DNA of 64,000 nt, taken from SFHK01 sp045538305 (lineage in GTDB: Bacteria > Bacillota > Clostridia > Christensenellales > Aristaeellaceae). The stretch lies in contig JAZSRC010000004.1 of the NCBI GenBank assembly GCA_045538305.1, positions 1 to 64,000 of the forward strand. The letters run 5' to 3'. The notes below the pieces were generated by a model that worked only from the letters and a program-made list of their open reading frames with translations, made no database searches and was not told the DNA's origin. Below, piece by piece: positions 51,111 through 59,440 of this stretch (the first letter of the stretch is position 1; each line of letters opens with the position of its first letter). Both the position numbers and the translations under genes were made by a program.

Positions 51111-54100
51111 ATGGTTGTTCTGAAAGACATTTCCATTACTGCCACTTCCATGGTGGACAAAAACGATCAACAGTATATTGCCATCGGATACCATTGCTCC
51201 CGAGCCTGCCATCTGCTGCTCAGCGTTTTTCGGGACGGGAATGTCATTTACGAAAACATCCCCATCGCTATGGACAGCGGGATCCGAACGGTAGGCGTGC
51301 TGCTGCCGGTGCAGGATGAAGCGTTTGACGCCCTCTGGCAATTCAGCGACCGCGCAGGCAATGTGCTGTCTCAGGTGATTCGGTTCTGGAAAAAGCCCCG
51401 GGAGTGGACGCTCTACGTCATGATTTCCTCTCATACGGATATTGGACTGCATGAATCCCCATACATCCAGCGGGAGGAATGCTGCAAAATCATTGACGAA
51501 GTCGTCAAACTTTGCGATGAAACCGACGAGGATCAGGAGATTGACCGCTACCGCTATACCATGGAGGGCAGCTGGTTCTGGAACAACTACAGTCAAAAGC
51601 ACGGCGCTGCAGCCGCTCAAAAGATTGCAGATGAATATATCAGAACCGGAAAGATCGGCATTTGCGCAGGCTTGGCGGGAAATCATTTCCAGACCTTTGG
51701 CCTTGAAGAGATGTGCTTAAGCGCTTACGAACGGAAGAGGCTCAATGAAGATTGGAACATTGACAGTAAAACTATTGCCCTGATTGATATCAATGGAATG
51801 CCGGCTTCCATGATTCATCCCTATGTGAACGCGGGCTATAAGAACATCATCTTTGCGCCCAACCACTGGAATCCCACGAAATCCACCGTATGGAAAAATG
51901 ACAGGAATATTCTTGGTCCCGATCTCAATCCAGAAGCGGGCGGATACGGTTCCCGTGTGGACGTCCGCTATGCTTCTGAGCTTCCCATGGTCTACAATTG
52001 GGAAAACGAAAACGGCGAACGGCTGACTGTCTGGGCCAGCACTCAGTATGGTTATGGCGGCGACGCCTTCGGCTTTTATCCGCTGCCCCGCTACTACTAT
52101 ATTGACCTTCAGGGGCGAGAGGATAAAATGTGGAAGCAGCTGGAAAGGCTTGAGGAGAAGTATCCCTATGACATTTGGATGTTTGCATGTTATGAGGACA
52201 ATCAGACGCCTGACCGCTATCTGATCGACCACATACAGGAGTGGAACGCCAAGTGGAAATGGCCGAAGGTACGCGCGCTGGGCAACCCTGACGAGCCTTT
52301 CGAGCTTCTCCGCCGGCGGTTTGGCGATCGGATTCCTGCGATCAAGGGCGATATGGCCGGCGGCTGGTATCAGCATCCACTGGCTGTTCCGGAGCTGATC
52401 GCTCAGAAAACGGATGCGGAAAGGCTGCTAAGCGCGGCGGAAAAATGGTCCGTTGCAGCATGCCTGTCCTGCGACGGTTACACCTATCCCGCCACGGATT
52501 TCAGGCGGGCATGGGATCATCTTTTGTTTAATGACGAGCATTCCTACGGCGTCAGCGGATACAGCGGCAGAAGGGTTTATGAAACCTGGATGCAGCACCG
52601 GGACTGGATTGACAAAGCACAGGCAACCGCGCAAACGGAGTGCCGGAACGCGCTTTCCGCCATCGCTTCGCAGATCTGCGCCTCGGAAGCGTCGCTTGCA
52701 GCATTCAACCCTACCGTTCAGCAGCTTACTGAATGGATTCAAAATGAAGAAGCAACCGGCTGCGCCCGCGTTACCATACCGCCTTTTGGCTATCGGGTGG
52801 TTGCGAAAAGTCAGCTGCTTCCGATGAACCGCACCATGGAATCCGTTCAGGAACCGCCTGTTATTGAAAACGATTACTACCGGATCAGCTTTTCCGATAA
52901 CGGCTCCATTCGTTCGATATACGATAAGGAACTCAACCGGGAACTGGCCGATTTCTGCAATGAGTATCGGATCAACGAACTGGTATTTACCAAAGATCAC
53001 CATAAAACCTTCCATACGCCCGGCCGCGCGTCTTTTGAAATCATTCGATGCAGAGCCTTTATCAGGGTCACAGTCCGCACCGCGATGGAGTCAATGGGCG
53101 CGGAGATACTGCAGTATATCACCCTGCCATCGGATGAAAAGCGGATTGATATTGACAATCAGCTGTTTCACGCCCGAACCATGATCAACAATCAGCGATA
53201 CCGCCGCTATCTGTATTGCGCCTTCCCCTTTCTGGTGGAAAACAGCAGGCGGTTGTGCCACCTGAATGGCGCTGTGGTGGAGTACGCCAAAGATGTAACC
53301 GGTCATGGCACCGATGTTTACATGGCGGCGCAGGAATGGTGCGTATCGGAAAACAATGATTTTGGCGTGGCGTTGATGATGAAGGAGAATCAGCTTACCG
53401 AATTCGACCATATTCATCCTGACAAGACCGATTTTGACAACGCGGGCGAGGGCTCTCAGATTTTTACCTACCTTGCCAACGACTGGCTGCAGAAGCATAC
53501 CTCCGGCTGCAGTCATCTGAACTATCGATTCCGTTATGCCATTACCTCCTACACAGGCGGATACCGGAATGCATCCATCCCCGAGACGGCTGAACGCTTT
53601 GTAACGCCCGTTCCTGTTCTTTCGATTCCTCCGCAATCCGGCAAACTCCCTGGCGATACGCACCGTTTTCTGGAAATGAACGGCAAATCCCGTTTCCTTT
53701 GTTTGAAGCGGGCGGATGACGCAAAAGGACTCATCGCCCGTTTTTACGGAGAAAATCCGGTTATGACCTTTGACGGCAAATGGAATTATCAAAGCTGTAC
53801 GGTAGACGAGCGTTTTTCAATAACGCCCAATTGCGCATACGGCTTTTCTACCTATCGTCTGGGAGAGGATTCTGTGCGCCTGCAGGCAAGGGAACCTTCA
53901 TCCGCCTGCTCGTCTGAAGGGATTCCCGACCCCGTCGGCTCGGTATATACCGGATTGATTACAGAGCCCTGCGCTGCCGCAAGCGAGGACCGCGGCAGCC
54001 TTTATCTCTTGTGGGGCGCGGATCAGGCAGCCGATTTTTCTCATTACAGGCTCTATCGTTCGGAGCATTCGGGCTTTGAAGCAAACAGCGCTTCCTTCCT

Positions 54101-54269
54101 TGCCGATGTGCCTTCGGAGGCGTATTGCGTTGGCCGCTTTGTCGACAGCGGATTGAAAGAGCACACTTGCTATTATTATCGCGTATGCGCCGTCAACAAA
54201 GCCGGCGTTTGCGGCCCGTTGAGCCGCGAGTTTTTTGCCTATACAAGAGAGGCATTGTTTGATTCGTAA
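51111..54269 (+). CDS. GH38-like hydrolase with C-terminal fibronectin III-like domain
   Basis: A 1052-residue cytoplasmic protein. After an N-terminal beta domain of about 95 residues comes a GH38 N-terminal-type catalytic domain (MISSHTDIGLHESPYIQREE, with the H-x-D metal pair near 106-108). The usual mannosidase nucleophile motif D-x-F-G-x-S is replaced by a different sequence (LIDINGMPAS region). Beta-sandwich domains follow, and the last 95 residues look like a fibronectin III domain (DFSHYRLYRSEHSGF, YYYRVCAVNKAG). The gene shares little with the GH38 enzyme at 10265. GGGAGGATATTGC precedes the ATG. Substrate unknown; a glycoside with a different sugar is likely. Confidence 0.85.
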   Translation: MVVLKDISITATSMVDKNDQQYIAIGYHCSRACHLLLSVFRDGNVIYENIPIAMDSGIRTVGVLLPVQDEAFDALWQFSDRAGNVLSQVIRFWKKPREWTLYVMISSHTDIGLHESPYIQREECCKIIDEVVKLCDETDEDQEIDRYRYTMEGSWFWNNYSQKHGAAAAQKIADEYIRTGKIGICAGLAGNHFQTFGLEEMCLSAYERKRLNEDWNIDSKTIALIDINGMPASMIHPYVNAGYKNIIFAPNHWNPTKSTVWKNDRNILGPDLNPEAGGYGSRVDVRYASELPMVYNWENENGERLTVWASTQYGYGGDAFGFYPLPRYYYIDLQGREDKMWKQLERLEEKYPYDIWMFACYEDNQTPDRYLIDHIQEWNAKWKWPKVRALGNPDEPFELLRRRFGDRIPAIKGDMAGGWYQHPLAVPELIAQKTDAERLLSAAEKWSVAACLSCDGYTYPATDFRRAWDHLLFNDEHSYGVSGYSGRRVYETWMQHRDWIDKAQATAQTECRNALSAIASQICASEASLAAFNPTVQQLTEWIQNEEATGCARVTIPPFGYRVVAKSQLLPMNRTMESVQEPPVIENDYYRISFSDNGSIRSIYDKELNRELADFCNEYRINELVFTKDHHKTFHTPGRASFEIIRCRAFIRVTVRTAMESMGAEILQYITLPSDEKRIDIDNQLFHARTMINNQRYRRYLYCAFPFLVENSRRLCHLNGAVVEYAKDVTGHGTDVYMAAQEWCVSENNDFGVALMMKENQLTEFDHIHPDKTDFDNAGEGSQIFTYLANDWLQKHTSGCSHLNYRFRYAITSYTGGYRNASIPETAERFVTPVPVLSIPPQSGKLPGDTHRFLEMNGKSRFLCLKRADDAKGLIARFYGENPVMTFDGKWNYQSCTVDERFSITPNCAYGFSTYRLGEDSVRLQAREPSSACSSEGIPDPVGSVYTGLITEPCAAASEDRGSLYLLWGADQAADFSHYRLYRSEHSGFEANSASFLADVPSEAYCVGRFVDSGLKEHTCYYYRVCAVNKAGVCGPLSREFFAYTREALFDS

Positions 54270-54340
54270 TCCTTATGAGCGTTTCCTTACCGGAAATGCA
54301 TTGTGATACAGTAAAAGAGCGTCTGATTTGCGCACGCTCA

Positions 54341-54384
54341 GACCGTTGACAAAGTCAAACGACGGAGTCAGCGGTCAGTTTTTT
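54341..54384 (+). terminator. Terminator after the GH38-like gene
   Basis: GACCGTTGAC (54341-54350) pairs with GTCAGCGGTC (54367-54376) with one G-U pair; a six-T run follows. Confidence 0.75.
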
Positions 54385-54473
54385 GGCAAAAAGGGTAGGA
54401 AAGCAAATAAATACCAGCTTTACGAAGATATGAAAAGGCTGGCTAAGGCCTTTTATTGATTGACCATATACTT

Positions 54474-54506
54474 AAAGCCCGTGTCGCTCGCGAAAACACG
54501 GGCTTT
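54474..54506. terminator. Bidirectional hairpin before the leucine-rich repeat gene 3' end
   Basis: AAAGCCCGTGT pairs with ACACGGGCTTT around an 11-base loop. It lies about 100 bases past the LRR gene's stop on the minus strand and can stop transcripts of either strand. Confidence 0.65.
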
Positions 54507-54570
54507 GTCATTGATTTGAGTTTGTTCTCTGGAAAAGACTGAAAAACAGCGGCGCGCTGCCGTCAGGGAA

Positions 54571-54791
54571 GCGCACCGCTGTGATAATCCCGGTTAGTTG
54601 TTCAGTCAGTCGAGGGAATTCGGGTAAGTGTAGGGAATGATGAACGCCTGAGCGTATTCCTTCGCATAAGACTCCTGCCCGACGGTAAGCGACAGGAAAT
54701 AGCAGTAGTCGAAGGCCCAATCCCCGATGTAGGTGACGCTGTCTGGAATGGTAACAGATTTCAGGGAATAGCAGCCTATGAAAGCCTTATC
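54571..54791. repeat. Copy 1 of a 0.22-kb duplication (LRR gene 3' end plus flank)
   Basis: This segment (LRR gene 3' end and about 35 bases beyond the stop, starting GCGCACCGCTGTG) is repeated with few differences at 56466-56687. The match extends into the non-coding flank, so it is a DNA duplication and not only protein similarity. Confidence 0.85.
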
Positions 54792-56393
54792 ACCGATGGA
54801 GAGAATGCCCTGGGGGATGGAATAGTTTTCGGAAGTAAATGCACCGGGGTAACAGATCAGCTTTTTATCCGTTTTGTCAAAAAGCACACCGTCAATGGTG
54901 GTCAATGTCGTGTGATCCGGTGATACGATGATTTTGTCCAAAGCCTCACACCATGCAAAAGGATTAGCACCGATGGAAGTGACGCTGTCTGGAATGGTAA
55001 CAGATGTCAGGGACTTGCAGGAATGGAAGGCATAATCTCCGATGGAGGTGACGCTGTCCGGAATGGTAACAGATGCCAGGGAATCGCAGTAGGAGAAGAT
55101 GCCACCACTGATGGAGGAGACGCTGTCCGGAATGGTAACAGATGTCAGGGAACGGCAACCGCCGAAGGCATAAACCCCGATGGAGAAGACGCTGTCTGGA
55201 ATGGTAACAGATGTCAGGGAATAGCAGTGGGAGAAGGAACCATTACCGATGGAGGTGACACTGGCCGGAATGGTAACAGATATAAGGGATTCGCAGCTGC
55301 TGAAGGCATAATCCCCGATGGAGGTGACGCTGCCTGGAATGGTAACAGATGTCAAGGAAAAGCAGGAGTCGAAAACATAATCCCCGATGGAGGTGACGCT
55401 GTCAGGAATGGTAACAGATGTCAGGGAAGAGCAACTGCCAAAGGCATAATCCCCGATGGAGGTAACGCTGCCTGGAATCGTAACAGAAGTCAGGGAAGAG
55501 CAGGAGTAGAAAGCATCATCATCGATGGAGGTAACGCTGCCCGGAATGGTAACAGATGTCAGGGACTTGCAGCGGTAGAAGGCAGAATCCCCGATGGAGA
55601 GAATGCCCTGGGGGATGGAATAGTTTTCAGGAGTAAATGCAGAGGGGTAACAGATCAGCTTTTTATCCGTTTTGTCGATAAGTACACCGTCAATGGTAGC
55701 CAACGTCGTGTGATCCGGTGATACGACGATTTTATCCAGAGCGTCACACCATGCAAAAGGATTAACACCGATGGAAGTGACGCTATCAGGAATGGTAACG
55801 GATGTCAGGGACTTGCAGGAATAGAAGGCATAATCCCCGATGGAGGTGACACTGTCAGGAATGGTAACAGATGTCAGGGAATCGCAGGAGGAGAAGATGC
55901 CACCACCAATGGAGGTAACGCTGTCAGGAATGGAAACAGATGTCAGGGAATCGCAGGAGGAGAAGGCATAATCCCCGATGGAGGAGACACTGCCCGGAAT
56001 GGTAACAGAAGTCAGGGAATAGCAGTGGGAGAAGGCATAATCCCCAATGGAGGTAACGCTGCCTGAAATGGTAATGGATGTCAGGGAATCGCAGAAGTAG
56101 AAGGCATAATCCCCGATGGAAGTGACGCTGTCAGGAATGGAAACAGATGACAGGGAATAGCATTCAGCGAAGGCATAATCCCCAATGGAACGTACCGCAT
56201 ACCCTTCCAGCTGTGCGGGAATGATCAGTTCCGCTTCCTTGACGGAATAGCCCGTGATTTCCACTGTGCCGTCCTCAAGAAGGATATATTCAAAATCGCC
56301 GGAGAAAAATACCTGAGCTTTTTCCTCCGCACAAGCAGCTGATATAAAGCAGAGGGCGAAAATCAGAATGAACAGAAATACGAGCTTTTTCAT
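54606..56393 (-). CDS. Secreted BspA-type leucine-rich repeat protein
   Basis: A 595-residue exported protein. The signal peptide is MKKLVFLFILIFALCFISA (cut near ACA-EE). After a 70-residue N-terminal part come 16 LRR_5 units of 23 residues (C-x-S-L-T-S-V-T-I-P-x-S-V-T-S-I-G-D-x-A-F). Two non-LRR inserts of about 60 residues (AWC-x-A-L-D-K-I, then DKTDKKLICYP and ENYSIPQGILSIGD) split them, so a large block is itself doubled. No LPXTG or membrane anchor is seen. AAGGAAGATTTTCC precedes the ATG at 56393. BspA-like repeats mediate binding to host proteins or other cells in other species. The 69-bp DNA repeats invite expansion and contraction. Confidence 0.93.
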   Translation of the reverse strand: MKKLVFLFILIFALCFISAACAEEKAQVFFSGDFEYILLEDGTVEITGYSVKEAELIIPAQLEGYAVRSIGDYAFAECYSLSSVSIPDSVTSIGDYAFYFCDSLTSITISGSVTSIGDYAFSHCYSLTSVTIPGSVSSIGDYAFSSCDSLTSVSIPDSVTSIGGGIFSSCDSLTSVTIPDSVTSIGDYAFYSCKSLTSVTIPDSVTSIGVNPFAWCDALDKIVVSPDHTTLATIDGVLIDKTDKKLICYPSAFTPENYSIPQGILSIGDSAFYRCKSLTSVTIPGSVTSIDDDAFYSCSSLTSVTIPGSVTSIGDYAFGSCSSLTSVTIPDSVTSIGDYVFDSCFSLTSVTIPGSVTSIGDYAFSSCESLISVTIPASVTSIGNGSFSHCYSLTSVTIPDSVFSIGVYAFGGCRSLTSVTIPDSVSSISGGIFSYCDSLASVTIPDSVTSIGDYAFHSCKSLTSVTIPDSVTSIGANPFAWCEALDKIIVSPDHTTLTTIDGVLFDKTDKKLICYPGAFTSENYSIPQGILSIGDKAFIGCYSLKSVTIPDSVTYIGDWAFDYCYFLSLTVGQESYAKEYAQAFIIPYTYPNSLD

Positions 56394-56465
56394 GGAAAAT
56401 CTTCCTTTTATCGATGATAGCTTCATTATATATTTGCGCTTGATAGGAGTCAAGTCGGGAGGCAC

Positions 56466-56687
56466 GCGCCGCTGTGATAACCCCGGTTAGCTGTTCCACC
56501 AGTCGAGGGCATCCGGGTAAGTGTAGGGAATGTTGTTCGTCTGGGCATATTCCTTCGCATAAGACTCGCGCCCGACGGAAAGCGTCAGGAAATAGCAGTA
56601 GTCGAAGACCCAATCACCGATGGAAGTTACGCTGTCAGGAATGGTAACAGATGTCAGGGAATCGCAGTCTAAGAAGGCTTTATAACC
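56466..56687. repeat. Copy 2 of the 0.22-kb duplication
   Basis: Matches 54571-54791 with scattered base changes. It lies upstream of the LRR gene and carries only the last LRR unit, the C-terminal tail and the flank. Confidence 0.85.
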
Positions 56688-56714
56688 AATCATCCGGTAG
56701 TTGCTACCGGTCAA
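56487..56714 (-). pseudogene. Leftover 3' end of a second leucine-rich repeat gene
   Basis: A 75-residue frame holds one complete 23-residue repeat (CDSLTSVTIPDSVTSIGDWVF) and the C-terminal tail YAKEYAQTNNIPYTYPD, which parallels the end of the full LRR gene. The signal peptide and other repeats are missing. The first residues (MTGSNYR) come from an unrelated repeat at 56695-56715, so the ATG is accidental. It is most simply the remnant of a tandem LRR gene lost by recombination. Confidence 0.8.
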
Positions 56715-56783
56715 AGATTTTTAAAGTTTTCGAAAGAAAGTTTCGGAAAAACAATGAATATGTTTGACCGGCAGTAACTACCG
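56695..56783. repeat. 21-bp inverted repeat pair around an A/T-rich spacer
   Basis: TTTGACCGGYAGYAACTACCG occurs on the minus strand at 56715-56695 and on the plus strand at 56763-56783 (two transitions apart). The 47-base spacer is A/T-rich and includes CGAAAGAAAGTTTCG. The left copy is itself a CCGGTAG-TTG-CTACCGG palindrome. The pair marks the junction between two gene remnants. Confidence 0.65.
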
Positions 56784-56810
56784 TGTGGTAAAATTATTGA
56801 TACCATATAA

Positions 56811-57002
56811 CTGGAGGAAGCATATAAGTGCACAAGCGAAAAACAAAAGCCTCTATCATTCAAAACCATCCATTTGCAGAGCAAAGAGGCTGCACAAACA
56901 GCACCGACACCAATTACAACATATGCGCTGTTCTTTGATGGGATTTATGTCACCAATGAACAAATGAATGATAAACGCTTTTTGAAATTATTTGCACAGT
57001 AA
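56811..57002 (+). pseudogene. C-terminal remnant of a YoaP-type GNAT acetyltransferase
   Basis: A 63-codon frame without a start codon ends at the TAA at 57000-57002. Its end (APTPITTYALFFDG, then YVTNEQMNDKRFLKLF) matches what I remember of the C-terminal YoaP domain of GNAT proteins. A stop precedes it at 56808-56810. The N-terminal acetyltransferase domain is gone. A good terminator lies 93 bases after the stop. Confidence 0.6.
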
Positions 57003-57043
57003 ATTCCAATCTGTTGAGTTACTCATGGATCATCCATCTTTCA

Positions 57044-57319
57044 CTATGGGAGAGCGCAATTATGCGCACTGTATCCGTGCATTGCGTTAATAAAACGAGC
57101 ATCTGGCATATTTACCGGATGCTCGTCATTTTTTCGTTGATGGATAAAATGTTCCTGCAGAATCGCGTCCTTTAAAAGGGATGCAGCTTTCTGAGGCAGA
57201 TTGGCCAGATTTCCGCCCTTGAACGGCTCCATCACCAGCACTTGAAATCGTGCAGTAAATACACAAACACCTGTCCACGGCAGATTCTGCCATAGGACAG
57301 GTGTTGCTTTGCTATTCAT
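57044..57319 (-). pseudogene. Fragment of an aldo/keto reductase gene
   Basis: The 91-residue frame contains VLVMEPFKGGNLANLP, the well-known M-E-P-x-x-G-G-x-L-A-x-P motif of the aldo/keto reductase family, followed by KAASLLKDA. The sequences on both sides do not continue the family. It is a remnant of a gene some 300-380 residues long in its intact form. The minus-strand frame crosses the terminator at 57095-57136, which supports decay. Confidence 0.65.
57095..57136 (+). terminator. Intrinsic terminator in the remnant region
   Basis: ACGAGCATC (57095-57103) pairs with GATGCTCGT (57118-57126), followed by CATTTTTTC. It would have ended the YoaP-type gene. Confidence 0.8.
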
Positions 57320-57394
57320 AAAGTATCACTGGATAATTGAATGAAAGTATGATATGATTGGTTCCTATGAATTTGAAATAAAGGGGTAAGAGAT

Positions 57395-58072
57395 ATGGTT
57401 GATATTTTAACTTGGATGAATACATTTCTGATGGTCTTGAACGAAACATTTGGAGATCGAGTATGGTTCGTTGGATTGCAGGGAAGCTATGGCCGCGGTG
57501 AAGCGACAGAATCCAGCGATATTGATGTAGTGGTCATCCTTGACGAACTTTCAACGCAAGATCTTGGAGTATATAATGAAATGCTCAATACCTTACCGCA
57601 CCGGGAACTGATCTGCGGCTTCCTTTCCGGAAAAAATGAAATTCTGAATTGGGAGCCTTCCGACCTTTTTCAATTCTATTATGATACAAAGCCGATTCAG
57701 GGGAGTCTGAATGAATTGCTGCCCTTGCTTGATTTAGCGGCAGTTATACGGGCAATCAAAATCGGTGCCTGCAATATCTATCATGGCTGCGTGCATAACA
57801 TGCTGTATGAGAAGAGCGAAGATATCCTGAGAGGGTTATATAAATCCGCTTCTTTTGTTGTCCAGGCGATTGTTTTTCAGCAAACCCGGAAGTATTTCAG
57901 CCACCAAAAGGATTTGATCTCCATTGTTGCACAAGATGACCGCGTAATTCTTGATACGTTTTTGGTTCTAAAAAGCGGCGGCGCAGTTGATTTTCAGAAA
58001 ATGTCTGAAACCTTGTTTGTCTGGTCCAAAAACCGGATTGGACAGACACACTATTTAGATGTGAAAGAGTGA
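57395..58072 (+). CDS. Nucleotidyltransferase domain protein
   Basis: A 225-residue soluble protein. The nucleotidyltransferase fold is marked by GLQGSYGRGEATESSDIDVVVIL (G-S-x(3)-G-x(5)-S-D-I-D, near 29-52), so the two metal-binding Asp are present. The rest is helical. Relatives include MNT-type proteins of MNT/HEPN toxin-antitoxin pairs and antibiotic nucleotidyltransferases, but no HEPN partner is adjacent; the length would also fit a resistance-type enzyme with helical C-terminal domain. AAGGGGTAAGAGAT precedes the ATG. It is followed six bases later by an XRE-type regulator, in an accessory-looking region. Confidence 0.85.
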   Translation: MVDILTWMNTFLMVLNETFGDRVWFVGLQGSYGRGEATESSDIDVVVILDELSTQDLGVYNEMLNTLPHRELICGFLSGKNEILNWEPSDLFQFYYDTKPIQGSLNELLPLLDLAAVIRAIKIGACNIYHGCVHNMLYEKSEDILRGLYKSASFVVQAIVFQQTRKYFSHQKDLISIVAQDDRVILDTFLVLKSGGAVDFQKMSETLFVWSKNRIGQTHYLDVKE

Positions 58073-58078
58073 CAGATT

Positions 58079-58684
58079 ATGGAGTTTCATGGAAAATTGC
58101 AGGAGCTGAGGAAGCAAAAAGGGCTTACGCAAGAAGAATTGGCGAAATCTCTATTTGTGTCCAGAACTGCCATCTCAAAGTGGGAATCCGGCAGAGGATA
58201 TCCCAATATCGACTCTCTAAAAGCAATCGCAAAATTCTTTTCTGTGACCATTGATGAATTGTTGTCTGGCAAAGAAGCGCTAACCATAGCAGAAGAAGAT
58301 CAGAAACAAAAGGAAGCGCATCTTCTGGATATGGTGTTTGGATTGCTGGATTTGAGCGCTGCAATCGTCTTTTTCGTCCCGTTCTTCAGGCAAAAAGCAA
58401 ACGGCTATGTGCAGGCAGTTTCTCTTTTGCTTTTGGCTGAAATCGCCCCTTATTTGAAATCGGCATACTTTGTAATGGCAATCAGCATGGTGGCATTTGG
58501 TATCTCCACCCTTGTACTTCAGAATTACCGGGGCTCGTTTTGGGTGCGAAATAAGAGCATAATATCGTTACTAATTAATTCAACCGCCGCACTTCTATTT
58601 ATAATAAGCTCACAGCCTTATGCATCCGTATTTGTTTTCCTGTTGTTGGTGATCAAGGCGGTAATGCTTATCAAAAGCCATTGA
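58079..58684 (+). CDS. XRE family regulator with membrane C-terminal domain
   Basis: A 201-residue protein. The N-terminal helix-turn-helix (about 5-60) has LRKQKGLTQEELAKSLFVSRTAISKWESGRG, the common Firmicute HTH_3 pattern. A linker with Q-K-Q-K-E-A is followed by four to five hydrophobic helices (about 92-200), so this is a membrane-anchored regulator of a type seen in Firmicutes. The start overlaps little and begins six bases after the nucleotidyltransferase stop, so it is coupled to that gene. Targets unknown. Confidence 0.9.
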   Translation: MEFHGKLQELRKQKGLTQEELAKSLFVSRTAISKWESGRGYPNIDSLKAIAKFFSVTIDELLSGKEALTIAEEDQKQKEAHLLDMVFGLLDLSAAIVFFVPFFRQKANGYVQAVSLLLLAEIAPYLKSAYFVMAISMVAFGISTLVLQNYRGSFWVRNKSIISLLINSTAALLFIISSQPYASVFVFLLLVIKAVMLIKSH

Positions 58685-58792
58685 CACGAAGCGTGTCAAG
58701 AGTGTGACGGCCTGTTTCTTGTATTTCTGAACCTCTTGCTTTAGTCTGTAGGCAGGTGAAAGCCAAATACAAACAAAGGAAGACGGCCTGAA

Positions 58793-59440
58793 ATGAAGAA
58801 AAGGAAATTTTGTTTCGCTCTTGGATTGCTTGCAGCATTTGCTCTGTGGACCATCGCAATCAGCTTGATTGATGTGCAGGCTATCGGCCCACAGGGATCA
58901 ACCGTTGGCTTTGCGACACTCAATCGCATGGTTTATACACGCACCGGTGTACATATGCAGCTGTACACCATCACGGATTGGCTGGGGTTGGTTCCGGTTG
59001 CATTTGGGTTTGGTTTTGCGCTGCTGGGGCTTGCGCAGTGGATCAAAAGAAAAAGTATTCTGAAAGTTGATCGCAGCATTCTTATCCTGGGTGCATTTTA
59101 TATTGTTACCTTGGCGGCATACTTATTTTTTGAAAGTTATGTGATCAATTATAGGCCGGTGTTGATTGCGGGACACCTGGAAGCTTCGTATCCTTCTTCC
59201 ACGACGCTGCTTGTGCTGTGTGTGATGCCAACGGCTATTATCCAGCTTCGAGAGCGTATAAAGAATCACGCACTTCGCAAAGCGGTTACCATTGCAATTA
59301 CCTCTTTCATTGCGTTTATGGTTGCAGGAAGAGTTGTTTCCGGTGTGCATTGGCTGACGGATATTATCGGCGGCATTTTGCTCAGCGCAGGCCTTGTTAT
59401 GATTTACGATTTTCTGATTGGAGGAAAGATTCATGAATAA
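58793..59440 (+). CDS. PAP2 superfamily membrane phosphatase
   Basis: A 215-residue protein with about six membrane helices. PAP2 motifs are present in relaxed form: NYRPVL (motif 1 region, with R but not the full K-x6-R-P), YPSSTT (P-S-x-x, where the usual catalytic His of PSGH is Thr) and GRVVSGVHWLTDIIGG (motif 3, S-R-x5-H-x3-D). The last holds the nucleophile His. Enzymes of this kind remove phosphate from lipid carriers. It overlaps the GNAT gene by eight bases. Confidence 0.87.
   Translation: MKKRKFCFALGLLAAFALWTIAISLIDVQAIGPQGSTVGFATLNRMVYTRTGVHMQLYTITDWLGLVPVAFGFGFALLGLAQWIKRKSILKVDRSILILGAFYIVTLAAYLFFESYVINYRPVLIAGHLEASYPSSTTLLVLCVMPTAIIQLRERIKNHALRKAVTIAITSFIAFMVAGRVVSGVHWLTDIIGGILLSAGLVMIYDFLIGGKIHE

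Larger units (their letters stand above)
54270..54605. other. Intergenic stretch with three hairpins
   Basis: The 336 bases after the GH38-like gene hold a GAGCGT/ACGCTC hairpin (54317-54339), the terminator at 54341-54384 and the AAGCCCGTGT hairpin near 54474-54506. Between them a short frame ends YEDMKRLAKAFY at a TGA near 54460; it could be the tail of a lost gene, but it is too short to identify. Confidence 0.5.

Noticed and set aside
55023..55721. 232-codon repetitive open frame on the plus strand
   Set aside because: It is the antisense reading of the 69-bp LRR repeats; its Gly/Asn/Asp repeats mirror them.
54606..56393. Regular 69-bp repeats as a CRISPR array
   Set aside because: The repeats are continuous, code for LRR units and have no unique spacers; no cas genes are in the window.
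56764..56967. 67-codon plus-strand frame starting MTGSNYR
   Set aside because: Its start comes from the 21-bp inverted repeat, and the frame crosses the YoaP-type remnant in the wrong frame.
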